From: CAWGYT01 sp963826795
GTDB taxonomy: Bacteria; Planctomycetota; Planctomycetia; Pirellulales; Pirellulaceae
Reading direction: 5' to 3'
NCBI GenBank assembly: GCA_963826795.1
Contig: CAWGYT010000009.1
Span: 310,001-374,000, forward strand
Length of the DNA stretch: 64,000 nucleotides
The position numbers and the translations under genes are program-made. This document shows positions 49,703 through 58,168 of this stretch, piece after piece. Under the pieces are notes generated by a model. That model saw only the letters and a list, made by a program, of their open reading frames with translations. It had not been told where the DNA came from and made no database searches. Within the stretch, counting starts at the first letter, position 1, and each line of letters opens with the position of its first letter.

Positions 49703-50167
49703 ATGCCTCCGAGTCAACTGTCGGATTCAACGCTCCTCCTGGGGGCAGTGGTTTTCCTCCTGACCCTGGTATTGAGCCTGTCGCTGGTCGTCGCCGTGAT
49801 CGTCTGGCTGCCCCCGGACCACTTCGCCGGCGAGCACGCGCGACCGCTTTGGGCGGAACGGCATCCCGCGATTCGGCTCGGCTTGCGGTTGCTCAAGAAT
49901 GCAACAGGCTGCTGCATTGTGATCGCCGGACTGGTGCTCTCACTGCCCGGAATTCCCGGCCAAGGACTGCTCACGATCGTGATTGGCTTGATGCTGCTCG
50001 ATTTTCCTGGCAAACGTCAATGGGAACGCAAGCTAATCGGTCATCCGACGGTCCTGCGTCGGGTCAATCGCATTCGACGCCGATTCGGCAAGCTTCCATT
50101 GAAAATTGACGGTGGGACCGGGGACCGGTCGCCTTTTGCAGCGGATGAGCCGAGCTCTGATTTGTAA
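49703..50167 (+). CDS. PGPGW-like transmembrane protein
   Basis: 154 residues from ATG 49703. Two hydrophobic segments: 'LLLGAVVFLLTLVLSLSLVV' and 'CCIVIAGLVLSLPGIPGQGL', followed by 'LTIVIGLMLLDFPGKRQWER' and 'VLRRVNRIRRRFGKLPL'. The Pro-Gly-rich turn (PGIPGQG) flanked by hydrophobic helices and a basic tail fits the PGPGW putative transmembrane family, whose function is unknown. The start has no strong ribosome binding site; it was chosen because it gives the conserved core plus a hydrophobic N-terminus. Confidence 0.7.
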   Translation: MPPSQLSDSTLLLGAVVFLLTLVLSLSLVVAVIVWLPPDHFAGEHARPLWAERHPAIRLGLRLLKNATGCCIVIAGLVLSLPGIPGQGLLTIVIGLMLLDFPGKRQWERKLIGHPTVLRRVNRIRRRFGKLPLKIDGGTGDRSPFAADEPSSDL

Positions 50168-50246
50168 GCCGTGGCTGCTTTGTGATGGCCTTCTTGGCGA
50201 CATTGGCGACGCGGCTGCGATTGAGCTTTCGACGGCTCGATGCCGG

Positions 50247-51383
50247 TCAGCTCCCCTTACGGCTCGCATAGGTCTTCCCCAGCCGCTGTGAAATCTCGCT
50301 CTTCAAATCGGCCGGGTCCACGGCGTCTTTCCAGCGTCGGACGATTTCGCCGCCCGGCGCGATCAGTATCGTATAGGGGACAGGGCCTTCCCAGCTAGGA
50401 TCCAACGCTTCGGCCAGCTTGTCTCGGTCGGCGGTGTGGAAAATGTGGTTCGCGCAGGAGACGTGATACTTCTGCAGCAGCTTCAGGACGTCTTCCCGCT
50501 GCTCGGGAGGATCAATGGCCAGCGTGTGCAGTTCGAATTGGCGACCGCGGTACATGCGATTGACCGTGACAAGCTCTGGCAATTCGACGATGCAAGGAAC
50601 GCAGGTGGTGGACCAGAGATTGACCAGCCGATAGTTCTCACTCTGATTCGCCGCGAGGTCACGAAGCTGCTGCTCCGAAATCAACGTCACGTCCACCGGC
50701 TCGGCGTTCCATCGTTCGATCGCTCGGCGAGCGTCTTCGCGTTTGTCGGACCACTTTGTCGAGCAGCCGAAGACGCGTGTCTTGGCGATGCGGACAGGGC
50801 GATCGGCCAGCAGATCGTCAATCGCGTTGCGGGCGTCGTTCGACTTGGGCGTTTGGATCTCGGAGTCGTCGATGCGACCGTTGTATCGCAGTTTTCGATC
50901 ACGGTCAAAGATGAAGACATGCGGGGTCGCAAGCACACCGAAGGCGGTCGAGACCCGTTGTGTCTCACCATCGTAGAGATAGGGAAACGTAAATCCGCGC
51001 CGAGCGGCATGTTGCTTCATTTCGGGAAACGAATCCCCCAGATCCGTGTAACCCAGTTCGTCCAGCCGAACCGCCAGCGGATCATTGGGCGAGATCGCGA
51101 CCAGTGCGACTCCCTTGTCCCGATAGTCCGAGTGCAGCTGCACAATGCGCGATTCGTAGGCCTGCGCCGTGGGGCAGTGATTGCAAATGAAGACGACAAC
51201 GAGGATCTTTGCATCCGCGAAATCTTCCAAGCGGTACGTCTTGCCATCAACGGCCGGGAGACCCAACTCGGGCGCCGGCGAACCGAGCTCCAAGGTGGTG
51301 ACTTCCTTGGCGTCCAGTCCGGTAGCAAAGGCGGCCAGGAGCGAAAGGGCCAGTGTACCCAGCGAGCGAATCGGGAGGTTCAT
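50247..51383 (-). CDS. Exported protein with two thioredoxin-fold domains
   Basis: 378 residues from ATG 51383 (ggagatc upstream). Signal peptide MNLPIRSLGTLALSLLAAFA. The first domain is peroxiredoxin/AhpC-TSA-like with 'KILVVVFICNHCPTAQAYES' (CNHC near residue 67) and 'VALVAISPNDP', 'FGVLATPHVFIFDRDRKLRY'. The second is TlpA/ResA-like with 'RLVNLWSTTCVPCIVELPEL' (CVPC near residue 262) and 'IDPPEQREDVLKLLQKYHV'. The first-domain CxxC-bearing form (NHCPTA) is common in Planctomycetes. It probably acts as a periplasmic thiol-disulfide or peroxide reductase; partner unknown. Confidence 0.85.
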   Translation of the reverse strand: MNLPIRSLGTLALSLLAAFATGLDAKEVTTLELGSPAPELGLPAVDGKTYRLEDFADAKILVVVFICNHCPTAQAYESRIVQLHSDYRDKGVALVAISPNDPLAVRLDELGYTDLGDSFPEMKQHAARRGFTFPYLYDGETQRVSTAFGVLATPHVFIFDRDRKLRYNGRIDDSEIQTPKSNDARNAIDDLLADRPVRIAKTRVFGCSTKWSDKREDARRAIERWNAEPVDVTLISEQQLRDLAANQSENYRLVNLWSTTCVPCIVELPELVTVNRMYRGRQFELHTLAIDPPEQREDVLKLLQKYHVSCANHIFHTADRDKLAEALDPSWEGPVPYTILIAPGGEIVRRWKDAVDPADLKSEISQRLGKTYASRKGS

Positions 51384-51495
51384 GGCGATCTCCGAGCGAA
51401 AGAAAAATGGGGGAGTCTGGGCCGATGACACGCGTCTCGACCCGGTTGTCCTTCAGGCCGTTGATGATACCAGTTCAGACGATTGCCGACAGCAA

Positions 51496-51535
51496 GTGAC
51501 CGACCAGCAATGCCCGTGACCGACCGGCAATGCCC
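51496..51535 (+). repeat. 20-bp tandem duplication
   Basis: Two copies of a 20-base unit beginning gtgaccgacc with one mismatch (a/g), in the gap between the thioredoxin-fold gene and the MoaD gene. Confidence 0.85.
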
Positions 51536-51625
51536 GCATCCGAAAGAAATCCCTGGCGTTGCACAAACCGGTCTGGTAATTTCAGGGGCCACGGACAAAA
51601 GGGTTGCGGCTCCGCTGCCCACGGC

Positions 51626-51667
51626 ATGGCTTGGACCGGATGGCTTGGACCGGATGGCTTGAACGGG
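51626..51667 (+). repeat. 14-bp triplicate upstream of MoaD gene
   Basis: Three tandem copies of a 14-base unit (atggcttggaccgg, the third with two changes), ending 13 bases before the MoaD start codon. It covers the region where a ribosome binding site and core promoter would be expected. Confidence 0.85.
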
Positions 51668-51680
51668 ACGCATCGACCTT

Positions 51681-52151
51681 ATGGCGCCCATCGTGATCCA
51701 CATTCCTCGTGCGTTGCGCCCGGATTGCGGCGGGGCCGCGGAGCTTCGACTGACGGCATCGACGCTGCGCGATGCGTTGGAACAGCTCGAGCACAACTTC
51801 CCGGCACTTTACGGTCGCGTCTGCGACGAGACGGGCGCGGTGCGTCAACATGTCAACCTGTTCGTGAACAATGATTTGTGTCGCAATCGCGAGTCGTTCG
51901 CAACCGGATTCTCGCCCGGCGACATCCTGACGATCATGCCCGCCGTTTCAGGAGGCCGAACATGGGATCGCGTGTTGTACTCGATATCGGCACGAAAAAG
52001 GGTTTGTTTGTGGCCGAGGCGTCGAAATCGCGACGCAAGTTCGAGCTGCGGGGGCCCTTCGGTTCCGGTGTCTCGGTTTACGCCGCGCGGGTCGATACGC
52101 GCCGCTCGGTGCGAATCCATGCTTCGAGCTGCAACCCATTCTTCGGCATGA
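51681..52151 (+). CDS. MoaD/ThiS family ubiquitin-like sulfur carrier, with no stop at the usual place
   Basis: The first 92 residues read 'MAPIVIHIPRALRPDCGGAA', 'TLRDALEQLEHNFPALYGRV', 'VRQHVNLFVNNDLCR' and 'SPGDILTIMPAVSGG', a complete beta-grasp MoaD/ThiS protein ending in Gly-Gly (codons 51951-51956). Normally a stop follows within a few residues; here the frame goes on to 52151 through the next gene, so a stop has been lost, or a base changed, just after the Gly-Gly. A C-terminal extension would block thiocarboxylate or adduct formation at the Gly-Gly. It pairs with the downstream BNR-repeat protein, an association seen in many bacteria and of unknown purpose. Confidence 0.75.
   Translation: MAPIVIHIPRALRPDCGGAAELRLTASTLRDALEQLEHNFPALYGRVCDETGAVRQHVNLFVNNDLCRNRESFATGFSPGDILTIMPAVSGGRTWDRVLYSISARKRVCLWPRRRNRDASSSCGGPSVPVSRFTPRGSIRAARCESMLRAATHSSA
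51950..51955 (+). promoter_or_regulatory. Shine-Dalgarno AGGAGG inside the MoaD Gly-Gly codons
   Basis: The codons for the last Ser-Gly-Gly of the MoaD protein (tcA-GGA-GGc) form AGGAGG six bases before ATG 51962. It fixes the start of the BNR-repeat gene and suggests coupled translation. Confidence 0.8.
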
Positions 52152-53053
52152 AGATTCTAGCGTCAACCGATCTGGGCAAGCGTTTCAAAGAGACGAAGTC
52201 GGCTCCCGCCTTTCCCTAGGACGACGGTCGTGCGCTCGCCAATATCTGGTCGCTGGAGGTTGGCGATGGCAAGCAGGACCTCTGGTGCGGCGTCGAACCG
52301 GCGTCGCTTTTTCGCAGCCGCGACGGAGGGAATTCCTGGGAGATGGTTCCGGGCATCAGCAACCACGCGCACGCGCGGCAGTGGCACCCCGGAAACGGGG
52401 GGCTGTGTCTGCACACCATCGTGCGCGACGCGAATCGAGTGCATTTGGGGATCTCGATGGGCGGCCACTATTTGAGCGAGGACGGGGGCGAGACGTTCGC
52501 GGCGGGCAACGACGGCGTGGGCGCTGGTTTCGTGCCCGACCCCAACCCCGAATTCGGCCAGTGCGTCCACAAGATCGCGACCCACCCCGCCGTTCCCGGG
52601 CGACTGTACATGCAGAACCATGGGGGATGGGAGGATCGTCCGGGAATCGGTGTCTTGCGCAGCGACGACCACGGGCATTCCTGGCACTCGATCACCGACG
52701 GGTTGCCGTCGGATTTCGGCTTTCCGATTGTCGTCCATCCGCACGACCCGGACGTCGTCTATGTGGTCCCGCTCGAACCAGTGACACGGACCTGTCCCGG
52801 TGGAGCTCCGGCCGTCTGGCGGAGCGAGAATGGCGGCGGCAAGTGGAAGCGGTTGGCCAAAGGCCTGCCGAAGAAGGAGAGCTACTTCACGGTCCTCCGA
52901 GATGCGATGGATATGGACCCGCTTAAGTCCGCTGCTCTCTATTTCGGCACAACGACGGGCCAGTTGTGGATGGGGCGCGACGGAGGCGAGGAATGGGAGT
53001 GCCTGTTTGATTCGCTGCCACCCATTCAGTGTGTGAAGGTCGCCGAAGTGTAG
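51962..53053 (+). CDS. BNR-repeat exo-alpha-sialidase-like protein (in-frame amber codon)
   Basis: About 363 residues. From ATG 51962 it reads 'MGSRVVLDIGTKKGLFVAEA', 'KSRRKFELRGPFGSGVSVYA' and 'ILASTDLGKRFKE', reaches TAG at 52217-52219, and continues in the same frame with 'DDGRALANIWSLEVGDGKQD', 'SLFRSRDGGNSWEMVPGI', 'GHYLSEDGGETFAAGNDG' and 'AVWRSENGGGKWKRLAKGL' to 53053. The S-x-D-x-G-x-x-W Asp-box motifs define BNR/VPS10-like propellers; no catalytic sialidase residues (RIP, Glu/Tyr pair) are evident, so sialidase activity is doubtful. The amber codon replaces what is usually a charged residue, so error or nonsense mutation are both possible. Confidence 0.8.
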
Positions 53054-53121
53054 TCGTCACTCGTCGTTACCATCTCGTTCGTGCCCGCATCCCGAGATGA
53101 AGCTTTCACACAGCATGACAC

Positions 53122-53257
53122 CTAGTGCTTTGTCACAGCTGAAATTGAGGGTTGGGTGGCCGGGGTCGAACGAAGTGAGCCCCCGGAAAATTGCGGTCTG
53201 GGGGCTCACTTCGTTCGACCCCAGGCACCCCAAAATCAAGCTGTGACAAAGCACTAG
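53122..53257. mobile_element. MITE-like palindromic element
   Basis: A 136-base element with perfect 19-bp terminal inverted repeats (ctagtgctttgtcacagct) and an inner perfect 23-bp inverted pair at 53162-53184 and 53200-53222 around a 15-base loop. The two palindromes make a long hairpin. It lies in the 467-base gap between the BNR gene and the LamG/PEP-CTERM gene (53054-53520), which otherwise contains no gene I recognise. No transposase and no clear target duplication other than the palindromic CTAG at each end. Confidence 0.8.
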
Positions 53258-53520
53258 AAGGGAAACGCGCAGTATCCGCGACGACGAGATGGACGACGGG
53301 ACCGCCCCGGCGGACGCTCCACCAAAAACGGTCGCCTCGTTGGAGTCGGTGAAGCTGAGTCCCCGCGGTCCTTTCCGAAGTCATGTCTTCCGGAGTCTCG
53401 CCTCGTCCTCGTGAATCGATTGATCCAATCGGTCGGCACCCACGTCATCGATTGGGCCATCAAAGACGGCGGTCAAAGCGAATCCCGGAGCTCCGGACGC
53501 CGCGGTCACCTTCACGGCTG

Positions 53521-54306
53521 CTATTTCGATTGTCGGCGGTGACGTGAGACACCGATCAGCAAACCAAGTAGCGCAAGGGTGAACGAACTCGGCTCAGGTA
53601 TCAGACTCCTGATTTCGTCTCCGGACAGAGCCGTGTCGTAGAGCCGAAAGTCATCAAGATATCCTTCGAATCCTTCGACTTCGTTATGTCGCGTGCCGAC
53701 ATTCATAAACCCGGTTCCCGGGCGGTCGATGGAGCCATCGACGCCAATCCCGCTGAACGCCGAAGTGCCGTTCAAATAGAGTTCCATGTCGCTCGCACCT
53801 GGCCCGCTATTGACCCAGGCGACGTGAGTCCAGGCATCCGTGGAAATTTCGACATTGGTGACGTTCCAACCACCCTGGTAGTAGCTCAACGTCACCCCGG
53901 TCGCCGACGTGGTCCCACCGACGGCGTTCGCGTCGCCGATCGCTGTTTCGAAACGGTCGCCCTCCCGGCTCGTAAGTCGGTCGAGTCCGGCGTTGCCCTG
54001 AGCCGACGTCGGCTTGATCCAATAAGCCAACGTAAACGGATTCGCACCCAGAGTCGCACTGCCCGGAACGTTCATCCCTTGGTTTTCTACCGTGCCATCG
54101 TTCTGCAGAGCTAACGACTGCCCACCAAGCGGCGAATCCGCGACATAGCTGGCGCCATTGATCAACGTCCCGTCGTTGCCGCTTCCGGACTGGTCGAGCG
54201 AGTTGCCGTCGAAGTTGTAATGTGCGACAAGTCCGCCCTTGGCCGGCTGGCTCAAGAGCGCGACGAAGGCCAAACCAAGAACAAGGAAACCGGATGACGA
54301 CCTCAT
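53521..54306 (-). CDS. LamG-domain PEP-CTERM exported protein
   Basis: 261 residues from ATG 54306 (gagagga upstream). Signal peptide MRSSSGFLVLGLAFVALLSQ, a LamG domain ('LVAHYNFDGNSLDQSGSGND', 'NPFTLAYWIKPTSAQGNA', 'WTHVAWVNSGPGASDMELYL', 'GFEGYLDDFRLYDTALSGDE') and a PEP-CTERM signal ('IPEPSSFTLALLGLLIGV', SRHRR). Only distantly related to the LamG proteins at 24821 and 31309. It probably binds a glycan at the surface. Confidence 0.88.
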   Translation of the reverse strand: MRSSSGFLVLGLAFVALLSQPAKGGLVAHYNFDGNSLDQSGSGNDGTLINGASYVADSPLGGQSLALQNDGTVENQGMNVPGSATLGANPFTLAYWIKPTSAQGNAGLDRLTSREGDRFETAIGDANAVGGTTSATGVTLSYYQGGWNVTNVEISTDAWTHVAWVNSGPGASDMELYLNGTSAFSGIGVDGSIDRPGTGFMNVGTRHNEVEGFEGYLDDFRLYDTALSGDEIRSLIPEPSSFTLALLGLLIGVSRHRRQSK

Positions 54307-54582
54307 CGTGTAGATCCTCTCGAAGCTGAATCGACGCTTTACGATCAACGGCTCATTTCCAAACAGACGATAGATGTACGGCCATGCGAGCCTGAGGCGA
54401 CCAGCCGCAGCCGTCACACGTCGTGCCGCAGGGGGCAGTTCACGCCCCCGATTGGACTCTCTCGCCAATCCGGTTGCAAGCAAATCCCGGAAAAATTCGA
54501 AAAGTCATCCCTGCGCGGTTGCCGCGTTTCGACGATCGACTCAAAGGGCCGAGCGTGACTCGTCCGAAATTGACCCGAAAAA

Positions 54583-55536
54583 TCTACTCCACATCTACAA
54601 CAGTCATTACAAGGCCGGGTCGAGCCGTCAGGACCAAATGCGTCGTCTCGTCGAAGCCGAGGCGATTCGCGCTGACTCCGATACGCTCGGGATGGCCCCC
54701 ATAATCTACGCCGGCGATGTCAATATCCGGAGCAGCGAGGAGGCGATGTATCAGCATCTCCTCATCGACGGCCCGAGACAAGCCTTTGATCCGATCGATT
54801 CGCCCGGAATGTGGCACGATGACGCCAGATTTCGGCAAATCCATACACAAAGCGCGGTCAACAGGCAACGCTTTCCTGGTCAGACCCTTGGTGGAGTGGA
54901 CGATCGCTTCGACTTCCGGCTCGTGACTGCGGAACTACTCGACTCCGAAGGCCTGGACTACATCGCCGGATCCTGATCCCGCCGGTCATCGCCGTCAATC
55001 GGGCCGCCGACACGGGGCGCGTTGTTGTCACCAACAACGGAATTAGCAGTCGCGCGGTGGACGAGCTGGACTACGAGATTTCCTACTTTGGCGAATCGTG
55101 AGTCGTGTCGGATGTCCCGGGGGCGAGCCGAGTGGAGCATCGCATTTCGCTCGACTCACACCGTCTCGGGACACACGAACTTCGGCTCACAGTCGTGGCA
55201 ACGAGTCCGCAAGCGGCAAATCCGAATTACGAGGAGTTAATCCGCTACACGGTTGCCGGGCCCGGCGACGCCAATTTGGACGGCCTGTTTAATCGCGGCG
55301 ATCTCGTGGGCGTGCTCGCCGCGGGAGAATATGAGGATGGTATCCTTGGCAACTCGGGTTGGGGGACCGGCGACTGGGACGCTGATCTTGAATTCACGTC
55401 GGGCGATTTGATCCTGGCACTGCAGAATGGTGGCTACGAGCTTGGATCAGGTGAACCGACCGCATCCGTCCCGCAGCCCAGTGGGTACCGGCTCGTCGCA
55501 ATCGGTATGAGCCTCGTCTATTTCCGCAGTCGCTGA
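54583..55536 (+). pseudogene. Broken secreted nuclease-like (EEP) gene with dockerin-like and PEP-CTERM-like end
   Basis: The first piece, to stop 54976, matches the C-terminal part of endonuclease/exonuclease/phosphatase proteins: 'LLHIYNSHYKAGSSRQDQMR', 'APIIYAGDVNIRSSEEAMYQ', 'TLGGVDDRFDFRLVTAELLD' and 'SEGLDYIAGS'. Its N-terminal half and start are missing. After a frame change, 'IAVNRAADTGRVVVTNNGIS' runs to TGA at 55099-55101 and resumes in frame to 55536 with 'DANLDGLFNRGDLVGVLAAG', 'DLEFTSGDLILALQNGGYEL' (dockerin-like) and a weak PEP-CTERM-like tail ('VPQPSGYRLVAIGMSLVYF'). It is a remnant of a large secreted nuclease. Confidence 0.75.
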
Positions 55537-55601
55537 TTCGAGCGATGTTGTCGGGAGATCCTCGGACCGAAAGTTCGATTCTCGCTCTCCTTAGATTACA
55601 A

Positions 55602-56327
55602 TCATTCGCGATCGAGCCGCAACATCATGGCTTCGACCATGGCAAGCTCCTTCGGTGGGCCTCGCACGATCACGGAATTCGTGCGTGGATCGCAGGCGAC
55701 GTAAATCGGGCTGGCAGGATCCTCACCAAACAAGTCTTCAAGTGCATCCGTCAAATCTCGCGCGTTCCCATTCGCAATCGAGAAGATCTTGATTTCCAAA
55801 TTGGAGGGCGGACGCCGCGTTCGCACGATCTCATCCTCCAAAAGTGCCTTGGTCTTCTCCACGTCACTTTTCTTGCCTCGCATCACGACTACATCGGAGT
55901 CATCTTTGTACTCCAATCGCACTTGAGATTGTTCTGCCGGGCTCTTCGACTGCGCTGCGACTTCGTATTCGAGTGCGGCTTTTGCCAGCGCGAGTTGTAG
56001 ACGTACGATCTCGGACTGGACTCGACGCATCTCCACGCGAGTTGCCGCTTGATCAATTGCCAACTTAAGGTGCTCCATCTCACGTGATTCGCCCTGCTCG
56101 CTTACCGCACCGAGGTGCAGCTTGAATTTTTTAACTTCGAATGTTGCTTCAACTACTTCAAGCTCTGCGATCTTGAGTTCCAGCTCTTTCATCTTCACGG
56201 CAGCCTCGGCTTCAAACACGATCGCTGAGACTCCGGGGTGGTGTCCCGGTTCGCTCGCATAACCGGACCGGGACGAAAGATGGCAGAACATCAAGGCGAC
56301 GGACACAATCAGCATCGTTCTGGTCAT
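55602..56327 (-). CDS. Exported coiled-coil protein with a secretin N-like domain
   Basis: 241 residues from ATG 56327 (gggag upstream). Signal peptide MTRTMLIVSVALMFCHLSSR. Residues about 30-125 are a long charged helix with coiled-coil character ('VKMKELELKIAELEVVEATF', 'MRRVQSEIVRLQLALAKAAL'). The C-terminal roughly 75 residues ('LEIKIFSIANGNARDLTDAL', 'YVACDPRTNSVIVRGPPKEL', 'AMVEAMMLRLD') fit the secretin N0/N1-like (NolW) domain, which assembles secretin gates in type II/III secretion. The gene is alone, with no secretin channel nearby, so it may be an accessory or a decoy domain. Confidence 0.7.
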   Translation of the reverse strand: MTRTMLIVSVALMFCHLSSRSGYASEPGHHPGVSAIVFEAEAAVKMKELELKIAELEVVEATFEVKKFKLHLGAVSEQGESREMEHLKLAIDQAATRVEMRRVQSEIVRLQLALAKAALEYEVAAQSKSPAEQSQVRLEYKDDSDVVVMRGKKSDVEKTKALLEDEIVRTRRPPSNLEIKIFSIANGNARDLTDALEDLFGEDPASPIYVACDPRTNSVIVRGPPKELAMVEAMMLRLDRE

Positions 56328-56551
56328 GTGATGGCTCCCTGCAAGACGGAGTGGAACGGGTTTGGGCCTCAACGACGCTGCCGATTCTAGTCGATGTGGC
56401 GGTGATTCGAGCCGAAAATATCCGCCCGAACATGCTCAATGGCGAAATGCAAGAGGATTGAGCTTCAGGGCGACCCGCCAAGGGACGAGTTGCCCCAGCG
56501 GTTCCGGGGCAAATAGTTCTCGGACCCAATCTGTTTCGCAGGCTCATGTTC

Positions 56552-57079
56552 TCACGAAATCAACACGGTGAGAATACCGCGGCAAAACTCCGGGAGATCG
56601 TCAGGCTTTCGACTCGAAACAAAGTGGCGGTCGACCACCACGGCTTTGTCCTCCCAACTTGCCCCGGCATTAACCAGATCGTCCTTAATTCCTGGCGATC
56701 CGGTGACGCGTACGCCTCGATAGACACCTGCTGAAATCGGAATCCAGCCGCCGTGGCATATGGCGGCAATCAACTTGCCCGCCGCATCGAACTGGCGGAC
56801 GATCTCCAACACCAGAGGATCGCGCCGCAACTTGTCGGGCATAAAACCACCTGGGATCACCAAGCCGTCAAATCCGTCGGTGTGAACGTCTGAAATGCTC
56901 ATGTCAGAAGTGCAGGGATATCCGTTCTTGCCAAGATACAGGTGCTTGGCCTCGGGACCCGCAAGCGCCACGTGCGCTCCGGCTTCAATCAGGCGAAGCT
57001 TCGGGTACCACAGCTCGAGGTCCTCGTAGATGTCGCCCACCAACATCAGGATGTGCTTATCCGCAAGCGGCCGATCCAT
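56552..57079 (-). CDS. DJ-1/PfpI family protein (type 1 glutamine amidotransferase-like)
   Basis: 175 residues. 'ADKHILMLVGDIYEDLELWY', 'FDGLVIPGGFMPDKLRRDPL' and the nucleophile elbow 'LIAAICHGGWIPISAGVYRG' (cysteine followed by histidine) mark the PfpI/YhbO subgroup of the DJ-1 superfamily. These are deglycase, protease or chaperone-like stress proteins; the exact activity is debated. No signal peptide, so cytoplasmic. Preceded by a 535-base gap without a gene. Confidence 0.9.
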   Translation of the reverse strand: MDRPLADKHILMLVGDIYEDLELWYPKLRLIEAGAHVALAGPEAKHLYLGKNGYPCTSDMSISDVHTDGFDGLVIPGGFMPDKLRRDPLVLEIVRQFDAAGKLIAAICHGGWIPISAGVYRGVRVTGSPGIKDDLVNAGASWEDKAVVVDRHFVSSRKPDDLPEFCRGILTVLIS

Positions 57080-57614
57080 GAATCTCTCTCAATCTAGAAG
57101 GTCACGCATTTTCGATCAGATTGCCTCGACGAGTGTCAAGCGTCACGAGCCAACCAGGAAACCGTTGTCGGAGGCAGTCTCGAGATGTCTGCGGCCCCGA
57201 ATCGTCGCTATCCAAAACGTTTTTCCGCGAACCTACAGCAGCGACCTATCTCCGGCCGAATGCTCACACTACAGTTTCCCTCCACCGGGTGCAAGTTCTC
57301 GAAAGCTGACGCGACGTTTGTCGACAAGCGGACCGGCATCCCAATCCAAGATATTCCGGGAGCAATCGCTACTTTCTTCTATTCGAGAGAAGTGACCATG
57401 AAACGCACTCCTACCCAGGGGACCGTCAATCGCATACCGAGTTAGCGACGAAACGTTCAGACTCGCGGCATCCGCACCCCTGCCGACGACGGACGTCTCG
57501 CGTCTTGGTCATTAGCCGGTATTCGGCATCAATCGAAGGAATTGAGGCCATGAAATGGTCACTCGGACGAGAGCGTCAATCACGAATTTGACATGCAGCC
57601 AAGTCGTGGCAATA
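57080..57614. other. Gap without a recognised gene
   Basis: 535 bases between the PfpI gene and the small membrane protein. One open stretch (57185-57445) reads 'MLTLQFPSTGCKFSKADATF' and 'IPIQDIPGAIATFFYSREVT' but has no codon or family support. No repeat or stable hairpin was seen. Confidence 0.4.
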
Positions 57615-58046
57615 ATGACAATCCAGTCAATTGGCCTTAGCAAGTTCTTGCGACTTGCAGCGGCCGTGGCCGCAATCGTTTCGGTGGAGTGGGTGGTCGT
57701 GGTTCACGGATCTACGGGACTTGAAGGCATGTCAGATCATCACGAAGAGCGACTCTTATGGGGCGACTACATTCAGATCCATCGGCGCCTTCGAGCGACC
57801 AGACGCGAGTACTATTTGACGAATTGGCGGCTATTACTTCCGCCGTTTATTGCGTTCTTCTCCCTTGGATTCGGCGTCTTGTCCGCTGTACTTTCCGGTC
57901 CAGGCAGAACGTTCATCGCGTGGCTGGTTGTGTGCATTGTCTGTTCGTTGATTTCCGTTGTTGACTTTCCACGCAGTCTCGCAAAGCGACGCTCAATCAT
58001 TTATACGGAATGGAAGGCAAGGCGCACGGTCAAACCCAACGGATAG
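57615..58046 (+). CDS. Small membrane protein of unknown function
   Basis: 143 residues from ATG 57615 (no clear ribosome binding site). Three hydrophobic segments are visible: 'FLRLAAAVAAIVSVEWVVVV', 'LLLPPFIAFFSLGFGVLSAV' and 'FIAWLVVCIVCSLISVVDFP', with a basic C-terminus (KRRSIIYTEWKARRTVKPNG). I do not recognise a family. Neighbours give no operon context. Confidence 0.55.
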   Translation: MTIQSIGLSKFLRLAAAVAAIVSVEWVVVVHGSTGLEGMSDHHEERLLWGDYIQIHRRLRATRREYYLTNWRLLLPPFIAFFSLGFGVLSAVLSGPGRTFIAWLVVCIVCSLISVVDFPRSLAKRRSIIYTEWKARRTVKPNG

Positions 58047-58168
58047 ATTCAGCACGGCTTGCCATCGAACAGTTCAATCGCATCAAGAAACCACGGTCCT
58101 GGTGCGTTTCGAGCTCCGTCCAAGGCAACGGCCTCCGTTTCCCGACGGATTAGACATAGCCTGTTGTT

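Noticed and set aside
52217..52219. Pyrrolysine or another recoded amino acid at the in-frame TAG
   Set aside because: No pyl genes or recoding structure are visible, and the window has many other one-base faults, so mutation or error is simpler.
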